DNA from: an uncultured Desulfobacter sp.
Lineage (GTDB): Bacteria > Desulfobacterota > Desulfobacteria > Desulfobacterales > Desulfobacteraceae
Assembly: GCF_963666675.1 (NCBI RefSeq)
Contig: NZ_OY762929.1
Location: 1 to 64,000 of the forward strand
Length of the DNA stretch: 64,000 nucleotides
Direction of reading: 5' to 3'
The notes under the pieces were generated by a model that ran no database searches, was not told the DNA's origin, and saw only the letters and a program-made list of their open reading frames with translations. The position numbers and the translations under genes were made by a program. Shown piece by piece: positions 60,965-64,000 of this stretch (position 1 is the first letter of the stretch; each line of letters begins with the position of its first letter).

Positions 60965-62296
60965 ATGGAACGAATTCTGGTAATTACGGCATCAGGTGCC
61001 CTGGGTACCCTGTTTTTTTTCTGGTTTTCCCACGCGTTGAAGAAAAAGGCATCCGTCAGGCAGTTTGTTGAATCCAATTTGTGGCTGATGCATCCCAACG
61101 CTATCTGTTATTGGCGCACAGCGCTTGCGTTTCTGGGATTCTTTCTCTATTTTTATTCGCCCTATCAATCTTTGTCCATTTTTATTTTTACATTTGCTGC
61201 GATTCTTGACGGGATTGACGGCGTTGTGGCCCGGGGCTGCAATATGGTGTCCCGGTGGGGGGAGTGGCTGGACCCCATGTGTGACAAACTCACCTATCTG
61301 CCCCCCCTGGTCGGGTTTGCATATACCCATGATTCCGTCACGGGGCTTTCGATCCTCTCTCCGAAACTGATCTGGATTCTTGTGGCCATTGAACTTGTGG
61401 GGCAATTTTTTGCCCGCAGGATGTTGTCCTGGCTCAATGTCTCCGGTGCGGCCAATAACTTCGGGAAAATCAAAGCCATGATCTGTTTCGGCCTGGTGAT
61501 TTTGTGCGCCCTGATGGATGCGCGTCACGGTATGCTGAACATTGGTAACGGGGTGCTTTTTGCCTGTGTCGTCCTGTCTTCCGCATCCATGATTTTCAAG
61601 TTTATTCCCAACCGCCTTTACGCCGATATTCTGTCCATGCTCAATTTCATGTGTGGCATCGCCAGCCTGATTTTAACCTATCATCACTTCTATACCTGGG
61701 CCATCTGCGTGATCATTATGGGCCAGCTTTTTGATCTGTTTGACGGTCGTATGGCGCTTAAACACGGGGGCACCAAGTATGGTCCCTGGCTGGATGATAT
61801 CGCTGATTTTGTCAGCTTCGGCCTGGCTCCGGCCTACATGGTGGTCATGAGAGGGGGGACGTTTGCTCCTTTATTGGCCGTGATTTATGTGGTGGGCGTG
61901 GCCTATCGTCTGGTGCGATTTGTTTTAAAAGATAAAGGGCGCAAGGACCTGCCGGCCGGCGTTTTTAACGGATTTCCAAGCCCTGCCGGCGCCTTGATTG
62001 TTTTAGGCGCTTCCCTGATATCCGGCCCCATGCTACTCTGCTTTTTTACGGCGGTTTCCACAGCCTTGATGGTCAGCAATATCCGTTTTGCTCATTTGGG
62101 CCGGGTTATTCTTAAAAAAACGCCTAAACCCATTTTTTTCTTGATTTCCGCCACAATTATTGTGGTTTTAGCCTATATCCTTAAAACGAAAAATATCCAT
62201 ATGTTCGGCTATCTTCTCCTGGCGTCCGTGGTTTTTTATCTGGCCGCAGGCAGGATCTGGGCCCAAAAGATAAGTGCTTCGGGAACATCGGCCTGA
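60965..62296 (+). CDS. fused double CDP-alcohol phosphatidyltransferase
   Basis: A 443-residue membrane protein holding two CDP-alcohol phosphatidyltransferase domains. The first has the full signature DG-x2-AR-x8-G-x3-D-x3-D (DGVVARGCNMVSRWGEWLDP, then MCD; residues 83-105). The second, near residue 260, reads FDLFDGRMALKHGGTKYGPWLDDIADFVSFG. This resembles phosphatidylserine synthase (PssA) but has Leu in place of Arg. Each half has about six TM helices. It probably makes phospholipids (PGP-like and PS-like steps); the division of labour is inferred. Confidence 0.85.
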   Translation: MERILVITASGALGTLFFFWFSHALKKKASVRQFVESNLWLMHPNAICYWRTALAFLGFFLYFYSPYQSLSIFIFTFAAILDGIDGVVARGCNMVSRWGEWLDPMCDKLTYLPPLVGFAYTHDSVTGLSILSPKLIWILVAIELVGQFFARRMLSWLNVSGAANNFGKIKAMICFGLVILCALMDARHGMLNIGNGVLFACVVLSSASMIFKFIPNRLYADILSMLNFMCGIASLILTYHHFYTWAICVIIMGQLFDLFDGRMALKHGGTKYGPWLDDIADFVSFGLAPAYMVVMRGGTFAPLLAVIYVVGVAYRLVRFVLKDKGRKDLPAGVFNGFPSPAGALIVLGASLISGPMLLCFFTAVSTALMVSNIRFAHLGRVILKKTPKPIFFLISATIIVVLAYILKTKNIHMFGYLLLASVVFYLAAGRIWAQKISASGTSA

Positions 62297-62315
62297 TTTG
62301 ATTTTATAAAGGTGA

Positions 62316-63107
62316 TTACTGCAGGGTGTCCGGAAGGGGCTGGGACAAGAGTTCTGTTTTACGGGTCATTTTTTTGTTGAACCGGGCCACATGGTCCATG
62401 ATCAGGTCGGCGGCCTCTCTGCCGTTGCCGGATTTAAGGGCTTCGATAATTTTTTTAAAATCATTGAGGTTTTCACGGGTGCGCTCTTTGTTCATGGGCA
62501 GGTAGTATCCATAATATTCATGGATATTGGCGTGGATGCTCTGCAGGAGCAGCTGAAATATCGGGTTGCCGGACATGGTGCCGATATAGGCGTGCATGGC
62601 TTCATCGGTTTTTAGAAAATTTTCCCAGTCCCCGTTTTCATAGTGTTGCCGGGCCTGTTCGTAAAACGCTTCCATTGTTTTGATGTCTTCGGGCACGGCC
62701 CGCTGGGCCGCCAGTTCCACAATGGCCCCTTCAATCTTGATTCTGAATTCGGCCAGATGATCCGGAGAGACTTTGCCCGAGCGGATCAGCAGGGCAAGAG
62801 ACTGCATTACAGGCTCCGCATCAATCTGTTTGACATAGGCGCCGCCGGCAACGCCGAGTTTTATCTGGATCAGCCCCTTTTGCTCCAGAACACGTAGGGC
62901 TTCGCGCAGGGTGCCCCGGCTGGTGTTAAACATCTCTTTGAGCTCCCGCTCCGCAGGCAAACGGGTGTCGGGTTCAAGCCGGCCGCTTAGGATCGCCTCT
63001 TCGATCTGTTCTACAACATCCTGGAATACCCGGCTCTGTTTTGCCTTTTTGAATATGGCCGGTGCTTTGTTTGTTCCCCGGCGGTCTGTGGTGGTTTTTT
63101 TCCCCAT
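62316..63107 (-). CDS. GntR/FadR-family regulator (FCD domain)
   Basis: A 263-residue regulator: winged HTH (EEAILSGRLEPDTRLPAERELKEMFNTSRGTLREALRVLEQKGLIQIKLG, residues 37-86) and a C-terminal FCD all-helical ligand domain (LAEFRIKIEGAIVELAAQRA, DEAMHAYIGTMSGNPIFQLLLQSIHANIHEYYG, with the metal-binding D-x3-H and later His residues). These proteins respond to organic acids such as lactate, pyruvate or acyl-CoA. Its target operon is not in view. Confidence 0.93.
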   Translation of the reverse strand: MGKKTTTDRRGTNKAPAIFKKAKQSRVFQDVVEQIEEAILSGRLEPDTRLPAERELKEMFNTSRGTLREALRVLEQKGLIQIKLGVAGGAYVKQIDAEPVMQSLALLIRSGKVSPDHLAEFRIKIEGAIVELAAQRAVPEDIKTMEAFYEQARQHYENGDWENFLKTDEAMHAYIGTMSGNPIFQLLLQSIHANIHEYYGYYLPMNKERTRENLNDFKKIIEALKSGNGREAADLIMDHVARFNKKMTRKTELLSQPLPDTLQ

Positions 63108-63170
63108 AGGCGTGTTAAATCATCTTGGGGCGGTTGTGTCAATTCATAAGTCGTGCCTGGACCAAGTCAT

Positions 63171-64000
63171 TTATCTGCGTCGGCGGTTTTTGGGGCCTTT
63201 TCCGGAAAATTTGCTTTGATTGCGGTTTTGCCGGAGTGGTGCCTGGGGGCGGCGGTCTGCTTTCCGGGTGACAATCTGTTTTTGCTTTTCTTTTGCCCGG
63301 GGATTTTTTTCCACAAACATGGGAATCATGGCAAACGGGTCCATACCGGTACAATACATTAAGGTGGAAAAGGTGGATGGTGTGGGGGTAAAGATCTGGA
63401 CCTGTTCCGGTGTGATGTGAAGTTCGTTTTGGGTAAAGGCCTTGAGCTCGTTCATCTCCCGCATGGTACAGCCGGGGTGGGCCGCGATCAGGTAATAGGT
63501 CAGGTATTGCTTTTTGTTCAGAGTTCTGCAGATACGGTCGAACCGGTGTTTAAATTCAACAAGGCTGTCCGTGCCGGGTTTTCCCATAAGCGCAAGTACA
63601 CTGGGAACACAATGTTCCGGTGCCAGTTTCATCTGGCCGGAGACATGGTCGGAAACAACCTGTTTTAGGTAGGCCTGGCCCTTTTGCTTGTCCATGAGGA
63701 TCAGGTCGTGGCGGATGCCTGAATTGAGAAATACTTTTTTGACACCTGCAAGTCGGCTGATTTCCTTGAGCAGGTCCATCTGGGGGCCATGATCCGGTGA
63801 CAGGGCGGGGCAGGGGGCCGGAAACAGGCAGCGCCGATGGGTGCAGGCGCCTTTTTTCAGCTTTTTTTCACACTCAAACCCGTACATGTTGGCCGTGGGG
63901 CCGCCCAGGTCAAAGATATAACCTTTAAAATCCTTGTCCCGGGTCATTTTTTTGGCTTCGGCAACGATGGACTTTTTGCTGCGCCATCTGACGGTACGCC
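63171..64000 (-). CDS. ygiQ: YgiQ-family radical SAM protein, C-terminal part
   Basis: The frame is open to the right edge, so the N-terminal cobalamin-like and CxxxCxxC regions lie outside. Visible are SKKSIVAEAKKMTRDKDFKGYIFDLGGPTANMYG, THRRCLFPAPCPALSPDHGPQ, QMKLAPEHCVPSVLALMGKPG, YLTYYLIAAHPGC, and the terminal EQVQIFTPTPSTFSTLMYCTGMDPF, diagnostic for UPF0313/YgiQ. A basic tail ends the protein. Function unknown in all organisms. Confidence 0.92.
   Translation of the reverse strand, partial: RTVRWRSKKSIVAEAKKMTRDKDFKGYIFDLGGPTANMYGFECEKKLKKGACTHRRCLFPAPCPALSPDHGPQMDLLKEISRLAGVKKVFLNSGIRHDLILMDKQKGQAYLKQVVSDHVSGQMKLAPEHCVPSVLALMGKPGTDSLVEFKHRFDRICRTLNKKQYLTYYLIAAHPGCTMREMNELKAFTQNELHITPEQVQIFTPTPSTFSTLMYCTGMDPFAMIPMFVEKNPRAKEKQKQIVTRKADRRPQAPLRQNRNQSKFSGKGPKNRRRR

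Noticed and set aside
1..64000. CRISPR array
   Set aside because: No regularly spaced direct repeats or cas genes were seen; the only tandem repeat (59778-59963) is a pair of identical-length intergenic elements.

Overview
The window looks like a chromosomal segment of a strictly anaerobic, sulfate-reducing deltaproteobacterium of the Desulfobacter/Desulfobacteraceae type. This is an inference from gene content (RACo-like protein, large chemoreceptors, flavin/FeS oxidoreductase, dnaK-grpE, double NadA-like genes) and from how the proteins read; no database comparison was possible.

1-11.5 kb is a surface-sugar (nonulosonic acid) region. pseB-pseF-pseG run rightward and meet leftward pseI-formyltransferase-pseH. 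A PIG-L deacetylase, a second NeuB-family synthase and a TPR/GT9-like protein follow, and two glycosyltransferase-like genes lie at the left edge. pseC, the aminotransferase of the pathway, is not in the window.

11.5-24.7 kb starts with tRNA-Lys and tRNA-Glu. A tyrosine recombinase, a small HTH protein and a rolling-circle-type Rep gene lie beside tRNA-Glu, and Rep is cut in two by an IS3-family element. Then comes a stack of nested insertion sequences: a truncated ISKra4-type transposon carrying a DUF4338 (DruA-like) gene, cut by an IS66 element, which is itself cut by a second IS3-family element. Two decayed transposase genes and a short-chain dehydrogenase stub follow.

24.8-35.5 kb is the most unusual part. 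A FyuA-type TonB-dependent receptor faces a leftward operon of two divergent quinolinate-synthase (NadA)-like proteins, an RND/MMPL exporter, a LolA-like periplasmic protein and an outer-membrane barrel. A divergent PchR/YbtA-type AraC regulator sits at its head. The canonical nadA lies separately at 48.1-49.0 kb. The layout suggests an iron- or ligand-controlled make/export/re-import system for a small molecule built by FeS dehydratases related to NadA; that function is inference.

35.6-46.9 kb is again mobile or decayed: a zinc-ribbon/PilZ chimera, a frameshifted IS4-like transposase, a group II intron with its maturase, an RACo fragment, an intact chemoreceptor, and a complete second copy of the ISKra4/DUF4338 transposon. 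That copy has 9-bp target duplications and sits inside an IS91-like remnant. The two transposon copies are inverted and about 27 kb apart.

47.2-64 kb is ordinary chromosome: a SagB-type oxidoreductase, nadA-lolA-acyl-CoA synthetase, dnaK-grpE, the SRP RNA, a chemoreceptor, a STAS protein, a small lipoprotein, an OYE-type FMN/FeS/FAD oxidoreductase, a SAM methyltransferase, a fused double CDP-alcohol phosphatidyltransferase, a GntR/FCD regulator and the 3' part of a YgiQ radical-SAM gene. A ~95-bp intergenic repeat that begins at stop codons occurs at 9.9 kb and twice in tandem at 59.8 kb.
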